Shown piece by piece: positions 12,606-22,239 of a stretch of DNA of 64,000 nt (positions are counted from its first letter, which is position 1; every line of letters starts with the position of its first letter). The translations under genes and the position numbers were made by a program. Below the pieces are notes generated by a model. That model did not search any database. It was not told the DNA's origin and saw only the letters and a program-made list of their open reading frames with translations. The stretch spans positions 1,746,001 through 1,810,000 of the forward strand of contig JACVVK020000085.1 of NCBI GenBank assembly GCA_018292915.2, written 5' to 3'. Origin of the DNA: Batillaria attramentaria (taxonomy: Eukaryota > Mollusca > Gastropoda > Batillariidae).

Positions 12606-13629
12606 GATCTAGGGAGATCTAAGGTGTATAAATCAAAGTTCACGCGAAATAAGCAACCGCAGCACGCTAGGTATGCACCGGTGTTTATCGCTGCAGGTAG
12701 TCAGCATTAGATCAAAAGAAAAAGCCCAGGTTCAGAAGCCAGAATCAAGCAACGCGACATTTGCTACAGCACCAACCTAGTGAAATCGCACGTTTCCGTC
12801 CCGTTGCATGCTAAAGATATGACTGTTTATTTGTGTCTGGGTGTACGTATCGGTGAGAAATGCCGAGGAGGGTTTTGGGTAAAGCGATTAAACAGCTGTG
12901 GTACACAGGCTTTTAATTGTGTTCAGAGGTCGAGGAGGCCCCGCCTACTCCCCTCGTCTTACCCCCTCAAACTGTAAACATGGGAACTTTGGAAGTCGGG
13001 AACCGGCTGTTTAAAATTGCCACCACTGCCCTTGACCTCTCCCCCCTCCCCTTCTCCTCCCCCCCCCCAACCCCCCGCACCCCTTAACCCTTTCGATTCC
13101 GGCAAAGATAAAAGCAAAAAACAAAAAAAAAACCCAAAAAACAAAAAAACAAAAAAACACGAATGAACGGAAACATCAACTAATACCTAGGACAGAAACA
13201 AACAAAACAAAACAAAACAAAAGCAGGCAGAGATATACAGAGACAGAGAGACAGACAGAGACAGACAGAGACAATGGCATTGTCCGATCCCATCTTCAAC
13301 TCTCCAGGCTGGCATAGCCACCTCGCATCTCTGTGTGATAACACTCTGCGATTACTGCCTTGCAGAACCCTAGAGGGCCACAACTTGATGTGATGTTTTG
13401 CATGGTTGGTGAGGCGAGTGCCTACGTAACAGTGGGAATGGGGGGATCACACCAGATACAGAATTTCCACCTATTCTGGATACTTATCAAACCATTGGAA
13501 TAGGGCAGTTAGACGGTGTGCTTGCATTTCTGTGCGAATTACACCGCCATACACTGCTAGTACGCTATTCGTTTGTTATCTGTGTTGCTCACAGATAGCC
13601 TAAGAATGATATTTCAAAGTTTCGTAAAG

Positions 13630-13805
13630 GGTGGGTGGGTGTTTGGGGGTTTAACGTCCTTTTCCACCACATACGGGTGATAGTAAAGACGCGGCAACGA
13701 TGAAAAAGCCAGCACGCATGTTTGGCCCCAGCCGGGATTCGAACTCACGACCCGAGCACTGGAAGTCCAACGCTCCACCATTCGACCACCCCGGCTCCCC
13801 TCAAC
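13630..13805 (-). mobile_element. tRNA-derived SINE S1, copy 4, with target-site duplication
   Basis: Complete minus-strand copy: head GGGGAGCCGGGGTGGTCGAA, B-box GAGTTCGAATCCC, body through GTGGTGGAAAAGGACGTTAAA and a CACCCACC tail. It is flanked by an 11-bp direct repeat GTTTCGTAAAG at 13619-13629 and 13806-13816, which fixes the insertion boundaries. Confidence 0.95.
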
Positions 13806-14274
13806 GTTTCGTAAAGTTTAGATGACCCGCTAAGTTTATAGGATTTTTTTGTTTTAAACAGATGTGCAGAACGTTCGCCTCGTATACGACATGACACTCG
13901 TGGCATCGCTCCCCATTGTTCCACGTGTATCCGGATGCCTCTGCCCAAAGCCACAATTTGACAGATATACGTTTGTTATTCCACTGTCGGCGACCTGGCG
14001 AAGGTAATTTGCTGGACTTTGAGGCACACCGTAGTCTGATTTAGAACTGACTGCTCCTTGTCTGGTGCGCTCTCACAGGAAATAACAGTAACAAAAGTGC
14101 TGTGACATTTGGGATGATTGTTGTTTCGCTGCCGCTGTCTGGGATTCTCGTCCGACACTTCCATACCGACCATGTCATCGCGGCTCCAGAAACGATGAGT
14201 GTGCAAACCCTGTCAGGGATACATCGCCGTACGAAATGAAAAAAAGACCCCGCTACAAAAAAAAAACAAAAAAA

Positions 14275-14515
14275 GCAAACAACAGCAACAAAACATTCAA
14301 CAACAAAACAACCAAAAACAAAACAACCAACAACAACAAAACAATCAACAACAACAACAAAACAATCAACAACAACAAGAAAACAATCAGCAACAACACA
14401 AACACCAACAACAAAACAATCAACAACATAAACAAAACAATCAACAGCAAAACAGTCAACAACAACAAAACAATCAACTGGCAGCAACAGCAACAACCAA
14501 CAACAACAACAAACA
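14275..14515. repeat. CAA-rich minisatellite
   Basis: About 240 bp built from ACAA/CAACAA units with a recurring ACAATCAACAACAACAAA motif. The Gln/Asn-rich and Leu/Val-rich frames here are composition artefacts. Confidence 0.9.
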
Positions 14516-15029
14516 GATAACCAGTCGATGAACATTAAAAAGGCAGTGGCTACAGCCCCGACCAGAAGGGCAAATTTATCTTTGCCTATTCCCCTGACCA
14601 CTTCCGACTATTTGAACCATCTCGTGCCATACGCATGACACAGATCTACACTCCTCAGTCATATATTATACGCATACACCAGTGAATGAATGGTGTTTCT
14701 TACTACACCACACTACCACACCACACTACCACACACACTATTAAACATGAGGGGTATGCGAGGCCAGGGCTGCCGTATCAACAGCGTCTTGATTTCTCTC
14801 ACATAATTATATAAAATACGGCGGCTGCCTGTTTACTTCTTAGGAAAGTGATGGGACATAGCTACTTTCGGACAACAACGGAGAACAACGTGCATGAAAT
14901 GATAAAAAAAAAATATATATTTTTCACAGAAACCGCCCCCCCCCCCCCCCCCAAAAAAAAACAAAAAAAAAACCGGCCGGCATGATGAAAAACCCGCCAA
15001 CTGGGGCTGGCCTTTCTGCTCTCTGTTCT

Positions 15030-15132
15030 GGTTCCCGCCAAACACTTGTGCTGGTTTTATTCCTCGTTGCCCCGTCTTTGACATCACCCTTACGTGGTGA
15101 AAAAGGGCGTTAAAACCCTAAAACAACCATCC
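15030..15132 (+). mobile_element. SINE S1, copy 5, 5' truncated
   Basis: Only the body remains: TTGTGCTGGTTTTATTCCTC, GCCCCGTCTTTGACATCACC, then GTGGTGAAAAAGGGCGTTAAA. The tRNA head is missing. Confidence 0.8.
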
Positions 15133-15516
15133 AGCCAACTCTCTGTTCTGGTGCTAATCTATGGCACCCAACCCACCCCACCCTCTATGCACTGAGCTAC
15201 GTACACGCATACGTACGTGCACCGAGTGCCTCGTGTTCACTCAACCGGAACATGGAGTTCCGCGTTACAGATGGCGAGGTGTTGTAACGCAGTTAGCGCT
15301 TCACGCACACGACTGCACGGAGAAGGCACACTCGCCTCACGGGCCCACGACGGGAGGTTTCAAATGTTTCACATGCTCTGCTTCGGGATGTGTGGGCCGG
15401 GCAGACCCTGTCTTTGTTCAGCCACTTTACATGGGAAATAAATTACCAAAACGGCCCATTCATGTCAGTGCATATCTGCAGTGTAAAAGCGATTCCGACC
15501 TTGGGTTTGAGAATTC

Positions 15517-15682
15517 TGGTGGGTGGGAGGATGTCTGGGGATTTAACGTCCTTTTCCACCACATACAGCCGATATCAAAGACGGGACAACATGGGGTGCG
15601 GGGGGGGGGGGGGGGGGGGGGGAGCACAAATCAGTATTTGGCGCACAGCCAGGATTCTAACCCGATGAATATCCAGAGTTAC
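15517..15682 (-). mobile_element. SINE S1, copy 6, interrupted by poly-G
   Basis: Minus-strand copy with the GTTAAA-type tail at 15540-15560. A poly-G tract (about 22) lies at 15600-15622. The GCACAAATATTTGG block carries an extra CAGT at 15632-15635. Confidence 0.8.
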
Positions 15683-16496
15683 GGAATTATGGTTATGCCC
15701 GGTTATTCCGAGGGTCAAAGGTACATCGTCCGGTCTGCCTTGTTTTCAATAAAACTGTTACAGTATTGAGGAAGCAACCAAACTTACATATACAATTTAT
15801 CTGGCTAAAACTAAGGCTCTGGCTCTGGTGTGCTCCTAGCGGCACAAAGGTCTTTTGTTGAAGAGTATAAAGCCGTTTAAATCTTTTCTAGACATCTCAG
15901 AAACTCCCCCCCCCCCCCCCCTACGCTGGAGATACGAAAGGGACGGAAATCCTGTCTTTGGTTTCTAATAACGACATTGCAAGTATTCTTTTTATTATTT
16001 CATACACTTCTTTCTTATGCTAGAGATCATTATACGCCATATCACTTGAAACATAGCTGCGACACTTCAGCACAGAATTATAGCACATTTGACTGAACAG
16101 GACGATGTCGCTTCCATAAGACCAGAGAAACGTCTTACAAAAATAGCTTGACTTGACTTGGATGCTCGGACAATATATCCATAAAATGTGCGAACGCTTC
16201 TACTTACTGGACAAAGGAACGTAAAATTCAAAAACTCAGGGATTGACTCCCGGTGGTGCACTGATTTGAAACAACGGGGAAGGACCTGTAAATAACAACC
16301 GTTACTCCAAGCTGGAAAATAGTGCATGCTGGGATGTACATGTAACTTGTACAAACGCAAACTGGAATCCTTCTCAAGTTCAGTTTGAAGAGGACAGCTG
16401 AAAGTCCGAGTCACCTTCTTGTCATATCAGTGTCGACACTGATATTTTGATTATATTATGAGTTACTACTCACTGATCCCAACTCTCGTTTCAGTT
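15683..16496. other. Non-coding stretch
   Basis: No supported gene. A poly-C tract lies at 15907-15921. The frame at 16067-16414 (-) has no recognisable domain. Confidence 0.5.
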
Positions 16497-16668
16497 GGGG
16501 AGCCGGGCTGGTCGAATGGTAGAGCGTTGGACTTCTAATGCTCGGGTCGTGAGTTCGATCCCGGCTGGGGCCAAATATTTGTGCTGGCTTTTTCATCGTT
16601 GCCCCGTCTTTGATATCACCCGTATGTGGTGGAAAAGGACGTTAAACTCCTAAACCCCCACCCACCCA
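16497..16668 (+). mobile_element. tRNA-derived SINE S1, copy 7, with target-site duplication
   Basis: A full-length, well-preserved copy and a good family reference. The head is GGGGAGCCGGGCTGGTCGAA, followed by AATGGTAGAGCGTTGGAC and GAGTTCGATCCC. The body runs to GTGGTGGAAAAGGACGTTAAA and a CCCACCCA tail. It is flanked by CTCGTTTCAGTT (12 bp) at 16485-16496 and 16669-16680. Confidence 0.96.
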
Positions 16669-16680
16669 CTCGTTTCAGTT

Positions 16681-17820
16681 TATTCGTACATTACACACTT
16701 ACAGCCTTCACAAAAAGTGAAGGACCACTTGCAAATATCATTCAACGTTTGTCGTGGTGGCATGCTGGTGTAGTGCTGAACATAGCTGAAACGGCGGCTT
16801 ATGTAGGCAAACAAATGAGCACAGTTCATAACCAGTCATGCATTCTTTGACTGACCTGCATCTTATTTTTGCCGTGCAGAAAGCCCCAGGTATCACTGAA
16901 ACTCGGTCTAGTTTTGCCGAAATTGCAGATTTTCAAACGCACCAAGCATGCTGTGTGACGTGCACGTGCCATCCACACAGTGGTCGCCATGTTCACTAAT
17001 TACCCCTTAACCCTGCTACCGAATTTTACGGGAAAAATCTTATTCGTTTATTTTTTTCTGATTTATTGAAACTATCACCCATTATGTTGACTGGTCCTTA
17101 ACTTTTTGTGAAGACTGTATGTGTCTGCGGTCTACGAAAACTGCAATGTCTAATCAGAGCTGCATGCAGTCACTTATCGGTCTGCCACCGAAACCTGCAA
17201 AGCAGATGTATGAGAACAATGGATGTCATGACATTGTGTCCGCCCAACCCCCACCACTGAGACCCTCCAGTGTAGTTGTGGCGATCCTAGAGATGCAGTT
17301 TGCAAAACTGGCGTAGACAGCTCAGTTACTAAGTACAATAACACGCGCTGGTTCGTCAGAGAGTTCTATGCTCTCCATTGCTGTTGTGTTACTAACGTGC
17401 CGCAGCAGAATTTCGAACTCGACACCAGCAGCCGGGAAAGTACTTGTTGCGCTCATGTACGTTGCGTCATCACGTGACCCGCGTGGCGGACAGCCCGGTG
17501 TTGTTGTTTTCTCCTATGGGGAACGTTTTGTTTGTCCGCCGGGTATCGGGCCATGGTATCTGTATTGTCCTGACCAGCTCGTGTACAACGTGATAGTGAA
17601 AGAGCTCTATAGGAATTCACAAGCTTTGATCGGCTTTGCGCTTCTTCCCATAACGAATGAAGTCGTCTGTATGTCATGATGATGATGATGACTGAGGAGG
17701 AGGAGGATGTCGTCAACGACGACGACTGACAACGATGATGATAATAATGATGGCAGATGGTGATGATGTGGATCTGCCGCACGGTGTAGGTCGCTACAAA
17801 AACTTCCCCGCAATTATGGT
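16681..17820. other. Non-coding stretch
   Basis: No gene is supported. The frame at 17368-17679 has no recognisable domain. A GAT/GAG/GAC triplet-rich patch occupies 17678-17768. Confidence 0.5.
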
Positions 17821-17983
17821 GGAGCCGGGAAAGTCGAGCGGTAACGGATTTTCACTGCTCAGGTCGTGAGTTCGAATCCTCAGTGGCTGGGAGCCAAAAT
17901 ATTGTGCTGTTTTTTCTCTCGTTGTCCCGTCTTTGATATATCACTCTTGGAAAAGGACGTTAATCCCTTAAACACTGACCCAT
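17821..17983 (+). mobile_element. tRNA-derived SINE S1, copy 8
   Basis: Head GGAGCCGGGAAAGTCGAG, B-box GAGTTCGAATCC and a shortened tail GGAAAAGGACGTTAA. Directly after the B-box it has an extra CAGT (17881-17884) compared with the family. Confidence 0.85.
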
Positions 17984-18647
17984 GCACCAGCCCCTGCAGT
18001 TATCAGTGGATGCTCGCAGCGCTTTTGGGATGGGGGGGGGGGGGGGAAGAAGAAACAAAACAGAAAGAACACACGTGTACGCACGCACAAATAGAATTGT
18101 AGAGAAGACATTTTAAAGATTGAGGTTTTAAAATTTTTAAATAGTAATGATCATATTCGTACTCACGTTGAACATGTATCGTATGATCTCAGCTTCCCAA
18201 GTAACTCCCAACCGAAGGAAAAGGAAGGCGAGAAACACAACACAACACAGCGGTATTTCCTTCACTCAATGACCGCAGACAGCCTGCGCTAAAGAATGGT
18301 TGACTGACTGACTGAGTGACTGCGAACAGAGGCACCATGTGCTGTGAGAATACTACCACTCCCTCCCACACCTCCCAGTGTGTACCCAGTTTGTGTGTGT
18401 ACGGAAACACCAGGGCATGCAGTGGGCCGGCTCTGCGGTTGGCACAACACTAAACTGTGCACAGCGCTCCTATGCCAGCGAGTCCCGCCTCTCGCCGCAA
18501 GAACCCAGAGTGTACGGAGTGAGATGGAGTACAGCACTTAGCCCTTTCACTGCCAGACGCGTCACGGTTCACTCACACACCTCATCACGTCACGCTGCTG
18601 TAAACAAGAAACAAAACCTATCCTGCATCCAGAAAGCTTTTTCTACT

Positions 18648-18940
18648 TTATTATCCCTTTTGGGAAATTCGGGGTGCTTCCCCCGGGAAGCGCGTCGCCA
18701 CGGTGCAGCGCCCCCCAATACCTATCCTATATTTTTTACAATTTTGCTGGGGGAGGAAAGCCGGATAACCCGGAGAGAAACCCCCGATGAGCAGCCCGGC
18801 AGCCAGAAAAAACCGGTATCACATATCACAAGCTCGACCTGGGATCGAACCCACGCTTCATCGCCATGACATTCGTGACGGCCGTTCAGTAACGCAGCGG
18901 CTAAATCCGACGCGCTACATGTTAGACCACCGCTCACCCC
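18648..18940 (-). mobile_element. Long tRNA-derived SINE family S2, copy 1
   Basis: Aligns in reverse complement over about 300 bp with 58742-59062. The head is at the right end (GAGCGGTGGTCTAA on the minus strand) with a B-box of the GGGTTCGATCCC type. Then comes a body containing TCTCTCCGGGTTATCCGG and GGATAGGTATTGGG and a tail with AAAGGGATAATAAAGTAG. Short open frames on both strands inside it are SINE sequence. Confidence 0.9.
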
Positions 18941-19074
18941 TAACTACTGGAAAGTCTAGATTTAAAATTTTTTAACTAATTTGACAGTGGGGCTACTGGT
19001 GCGATTCACGAAATCCTGCGACGTCAGCAGGTTAAGGGTTAGTTAGTCTTTGTTCTCCGTGAAGTAGATACACA

Positions 19075-19390
19075 CAGTGTGAAGGGGTCGGTGGAGTAGA
19101 TGTAAGGACTCCTGCCGCCAGAGCGAGTGGCCTGGGTTCGAGTCTCGCTTTGGGCCCATCGCCGAGGGCTGTCTGCGGTGACTACGGCTTTCTCCTCCTC
19201 TGCTTTGGAAACGTTCAACCAGCAAACAAATATCCAAACACTTGAATAACTGAGGTAAGCTATTCCCTCGCACCACGTGATTGTAACGTGTTGTTGTCCG
19301 CTGTGTCGGTGAGTGCGCGTGATTCACGTCTGCGTGCGTGGAGGGTTCAGTTATAAGCCAGTGGGTAAAACGTTATTATTATTATTGGCA
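19075..19390 (+). mobile_element. tRNA-derived SINE-like element S3
   Basis: A tRNA-like head with B-box GGGTTCGAGTCTC at 19134-19146 and an A-box-like GGAGTAGATGTAAGG upstream ends near an ATT triplet run at 19372-19386. Only one copy is present, so the boundaries are estimates. Confidence 0.5.
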
Positions 19391-20034
19391 TACATGCAAC
19401 CGTAGTAAACATGTAATGCCATACATCTCACTGCATAGAGAAGTGCGTCTGTTAGATATATGCTGGCTATGTACTGTACAATCTAGGTGCCCGTACCACT
19501 GTCTGTCTGCCAGCCACTGAAACCCTAGGGTGTGGGAGGGGGGGGGGGCTCTTCCGGCCACTGACCCCCATCACACCCCACTTCCCCCTCCATCCGGACC
19601 AGATTAGTTGCGATGATGAAGAAGCGTAAAGAGGGGGCGGGGGAGGGGGGAGAGAAGAGGCCGGAGGGGGAGGAAGAGAACACAGGAGGGGGTGCAGATG
19701 ATGAGGAAAAAAGGTTTCACGTGTCAGCCGAGGTAGACACGCGAAAAACATGCCGTACCCCTCCCCTCCCCCCTCCCTCCCAACCCCTCACCATCACACA
19801 CCAGGAAGAGGCTAAACTATTCCACATACATTTGCTGAATGGTGGTGGTGGTTTCAGCTGCATGCAGACTGGCCGTTGGCGGTGTACTGATGTATTCAGC
19901 AGATAAGAAATTGGATTTCTCTCCTGTACTTCAGTGCATTTGACAGCATGCCATGCACCAGCATCATGCGTCTATTTTGATGCAGGCAGGATGGCATGAG
20001 GATGGTGCCGAGGCTACTCGTTTATGACTGGCTA

Positions 20035-20038
<4 letters not shown>
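19391..20038. other. Non-coding stretch left of the LINE
   Basis: GGGGGA- and CCCTCC-rich patches occupy 19530-19790. No gene is recognisable; the frames at 19467-19751 (-) and 19613-19906 (+) are low-complexity. Confidence 0.5.

Positions 20039-20082
<44 letters not shown>
20039..20082. repeat. (GT)n at the left edge of the LINE
   Basis: About 21 GT units. A second GT run (26291-26328) closes the 3' end of the LINE. The element may therefore have inserted into a GT array, with GT repeats acting as the target-site duplication; this is inference. Confidence 0.9.
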
Positions 20083-20084
<2 letters not shown>

Positions 20085-20086
20085 AG

Positions 20087-20186
20087 GAGAGAGAGAGAGC
20101 GGTGGATGCAGTCGCTTTAACAGACGCTCTCTCTCTCTCTCTCTCTCTCTCTGTTTAGAAGTCTGTTCAGTAAAGCGATTGCATCC

Positions 20187-20218
<32 letters not shown>
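20087..20218. repeat. Palindrome in the LINE 5' leader
   Basis: GAGAGAGAGAGC plus GGTGGATGCAGTCGCTTTAA (left arm, to about 20125) is mirrored by GTAAAGCGATTGCATCCACC plus CTCTCTCTCTC (right arm, from about 20161). The loop contains a CT run. The arms match except for about one substitution and a 4-bp indel (CTGA in the right-arm reverse complement, missing from the left), so the transcript could form a long stem just before ORF1. Confidence 0.85.
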
Positions 20219-20219
<1 letters not shown>

Positions 20220-20280
20220 GGGTGAGTTCGTGCTCACGATTCTGTGCGCACGAAATTTTTGGTGCTGGTGATTACGATGG

Positions 20281-22239
20281 ATGAAATTCGTTAATTATCG
20301 CCAGACAATAGTGCCATCTAAAATGCCGAATGACACACATAGTCACCGATGTGTCACTGGTCATTTTGTGCCAACTTTGATGAGGATTCTTTGGAGAAAA
20401 GCCGACATAGCAAGGCGAAGAATCCGAGGGCTCACACCACGAAGCCGCGCCAGGCTAGCCGCCATACTGCTTGTTTGGGTGTCACTACTGCTCAGATGTG
20501 GGGACATAGAGGCGAACCCGGGGCCAACTGCACCAAGCCCAAACAACAACAACAACGACACGGACACTACAGGTATGGACACAGCGGACATGACAACGGA
20601 AAGTCAACAAGTCAACGAGCGTACAGCGGTCAACTTCGCAAGCGGTGTCAACGAAAACGCAACACGCCATACTGAAGGTGAGAGCACGGGCACAACAAAC
20701 TTCGATAAGCGCCTTGACCGTATCGCTACGCTCATTGAGTCATTGACTGTTTCACAAAACAACATGTCAAGGACAGTAAACACACGTTTAGGGGCTCTGG
20801 AACAGACAGTACAAAACAAACTAAGCGATGTGGACAACAAAATTGACGTGGTGAATGATGATATTGTCGCCTTACAAGAACAGGTGGAGAGACTAGAGGG
20901 AGAAAATAACAGTCTGAGAGATGAGTTGGTAGAGCAGGCAAAAAGACTGGAGTATATTGAGTCGCAGGCACGGAGGCAAAACCTGTTGTTTTTTGGGGTC
21001 CCAAAACAGAGAGACGAAACATGGGAAGAATGTGAAAGACTGGTACAAAACGTGATCAGACATGACATGAACATACAAACAGACATTCACATTGAACGTG
21101 CGCACAGGGTAGGCCAGGCGATCTTGGTGAAAATGTACAGTCTGAGGGACAAATCTCTTGTTTTGAGAAATGCACGCAACCTAAAGTTCAGTGGCATAAG
21201 TGTGTCGGAGGACTATTCCCCACGGGTCAGGGAGATCAGGAAAGGTTTGCTTGGCTTGCAGCGCACTTACAGGGAGGACAAAAAGACGGCCAGGCTTGTG
21301 TTTAACAAACTACACACTCCTGACGGTATTTTCACGTACGACACGGACACAAAGTCTTTTGTGAAGGTTGACCCGTGGTCAGATCGCCAGCCCCAGTCCC
21401 AGCACGTGCGCGCACAGCAAGAGGACAAGTACAGCTACAGTTGTGCAACGGATGAAGCGGAGCTAACACGGGCCCAGTTTACACGGGACAAAGGACAGTC
21501 ACGTGGGGCAGAAGGTGTGTCACGTGCGAGTTGCGACCTGGACATACCCAACGCAGCATCGCTCACTCATTTCCCTTCACTGCAGCCGAGCGATCAACAG
21601 CCCTCTGTTCCTGGTTGGTGCGGCTTGTCGGGTCAACAGCATGATGGAGCTTTGCTGGATGTTGGACCGGGCGACAGTCACCATGACATGGGACCCAGGG
21701 GTGACCAACATACTTACAACAACAACACCCCAGGAGGCGGCAACAGCGACAACGCAAACGGAGGTGACAACAACAGGCAGAACAAGAACGGTCGCAACGG
21801 CGTCCATGAGCAGAGGACCGACAGCGGCGGGGCCGAGGATGACAGCAACATTAGTGACAGCGGGTTTGACAACCGAGCTCAAGGCAACGACTACGTCGAC
21901 CACAGTAACCGCGGTGAGAGCACTAACCGTGGGGGTGGCCTCAGCGGCAGCACCAGAGGCAGGCGCAACGACCGAGCAACGGTTGGCGGCCGCGGTGGTG
22001 GAAGCAGTCGGGCCGGTGCAGGCCATGGTGTTAACCGTGGCGGCGGCAACAACCGAGATGGCAGCAGCTACCGTGGTGGACACGGTGGTGTTGGGAGCAG
22101 GGGCGACGACAGGAGGAGCAAACAGAGCGGCCCTGCTAGGCAGACCCTGCTTGGCTTCGGTGGTGGTACAGGCCGTGGCTCCGGACGTGGCGTGTTGGCA
22201 GAGCGGCGGCAGGACAACCCGAGCGACGCGTGGCGATGA
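20281..22239 (+). CDS. LINE ORF1 protein with N-terminal 2A-like motif
   Basis: A 652-residue ORF1 with a true ATG. Residues 35-71 are Arg-rich then hydrophobic (LAAILLVWVSLLL). They lead into GDIEANPGP at residues 74-82, an exact match to the 2A consensus D-(V/I)-E-x-N-P-G-P, at 20500-20526. In characterised 2A peptides the ribosome skips the bond between this Gly and the last Pro. Residues about 140-230 form a long coiled coil; 233-300 look like an ORF1-type RRM (NLLFFGVP, then IERAHRVG). Residues about 460-650 are Gly/Asn/Arg-rich with RGG-like repeats, expected to bind RNA. ORF1 proteins coat the element RNA and act as chaperones. The 2A would release an 81-residue leader peptide. The frame ends in TGA at 22237-22239 and stays open beyond it. 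Confidence 0.93.
   Translation: MKFVNYRQTIVPSKMPNDTHSHRCVTGHFVPTLMRILWRKADIARRRIRGLTPRSRARLAAILLVWVSLLLRCGDIEANPGPTAPSPNNNNNDTDTTGMDTADMTTESQQVNERTAVNFASGVNENATRHTEGESTGTTNFDKRLDRIATLIESLTVSQNNMSRTVNTRLGALEQTVQNKLSDVDNKIDVVNDDIVALQEQVERLEGENNSLRDELVEQAKRLEYIESQARRQNLLFFGVPKQRDETWEECERLVQNVIRHDMNIQTDIHIERAHRVGQAILVKMYSLRDKSLVLRNARNLKFSGISVSEDYSPRVREIRKGLLGLQRTYREDKKTARLVFNKLHTPDGIFTYDTDTKSFVKVDPWSDRQPQSQHVRAQQEDKYSYSCATDEAELTRAQFTRDKGQSRGAEGVSRASCDLDIPNAASLTHFPSLQPSDQQPSVPGWCGLSGQQHDGALLDVGPGDSHHDMGPRGDQHTYNNNTPGGGNSDNANGGDNNRQNKNGRNGVHEQRTDSGGAEDDSNISDSGFDNRAQGNDYVDHSNRGESTNRGGGLSGSTRGRRNDRATVGGRGGGSSRAGAGHGVNRGGGNNRDGSSYRGGHGGVGSRGDDRRSKQSGPARQTLLGFGGGTGRGSGRGVLAERRQDNPSDAWR

Larger units (their letters stand above)
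11241..13618. other. Gene-poor stretch dominated by simple repeats
   Basis: No supported gene. It contains the longest GT array of the window (11957-12041), compound GT/GA/GACA/GCGT arrays (12287-12605), C- and A-rich runs at 13030-13160 and an ACAGAG-rich patch at 13228-13272. Confidence 0.55.

Noticed and set aside
15161..15769. 202-residue protein
   Set aside because: Crosses SINE copy 6 and a poly-G tract; no domain.
16497..16600. tRNA gene (and similar tRNA-like heads elsewhere)
   Set aside because: A- and B-box motifs are present, but the copies repeat with a common non-tRNA body, TSDs and no complete acceptor stem, so they are SINE heads.
18378..18869. 163-residue protein
   Set aside because: The second half is reversed SINE S2; the rest has no recognisable domain.
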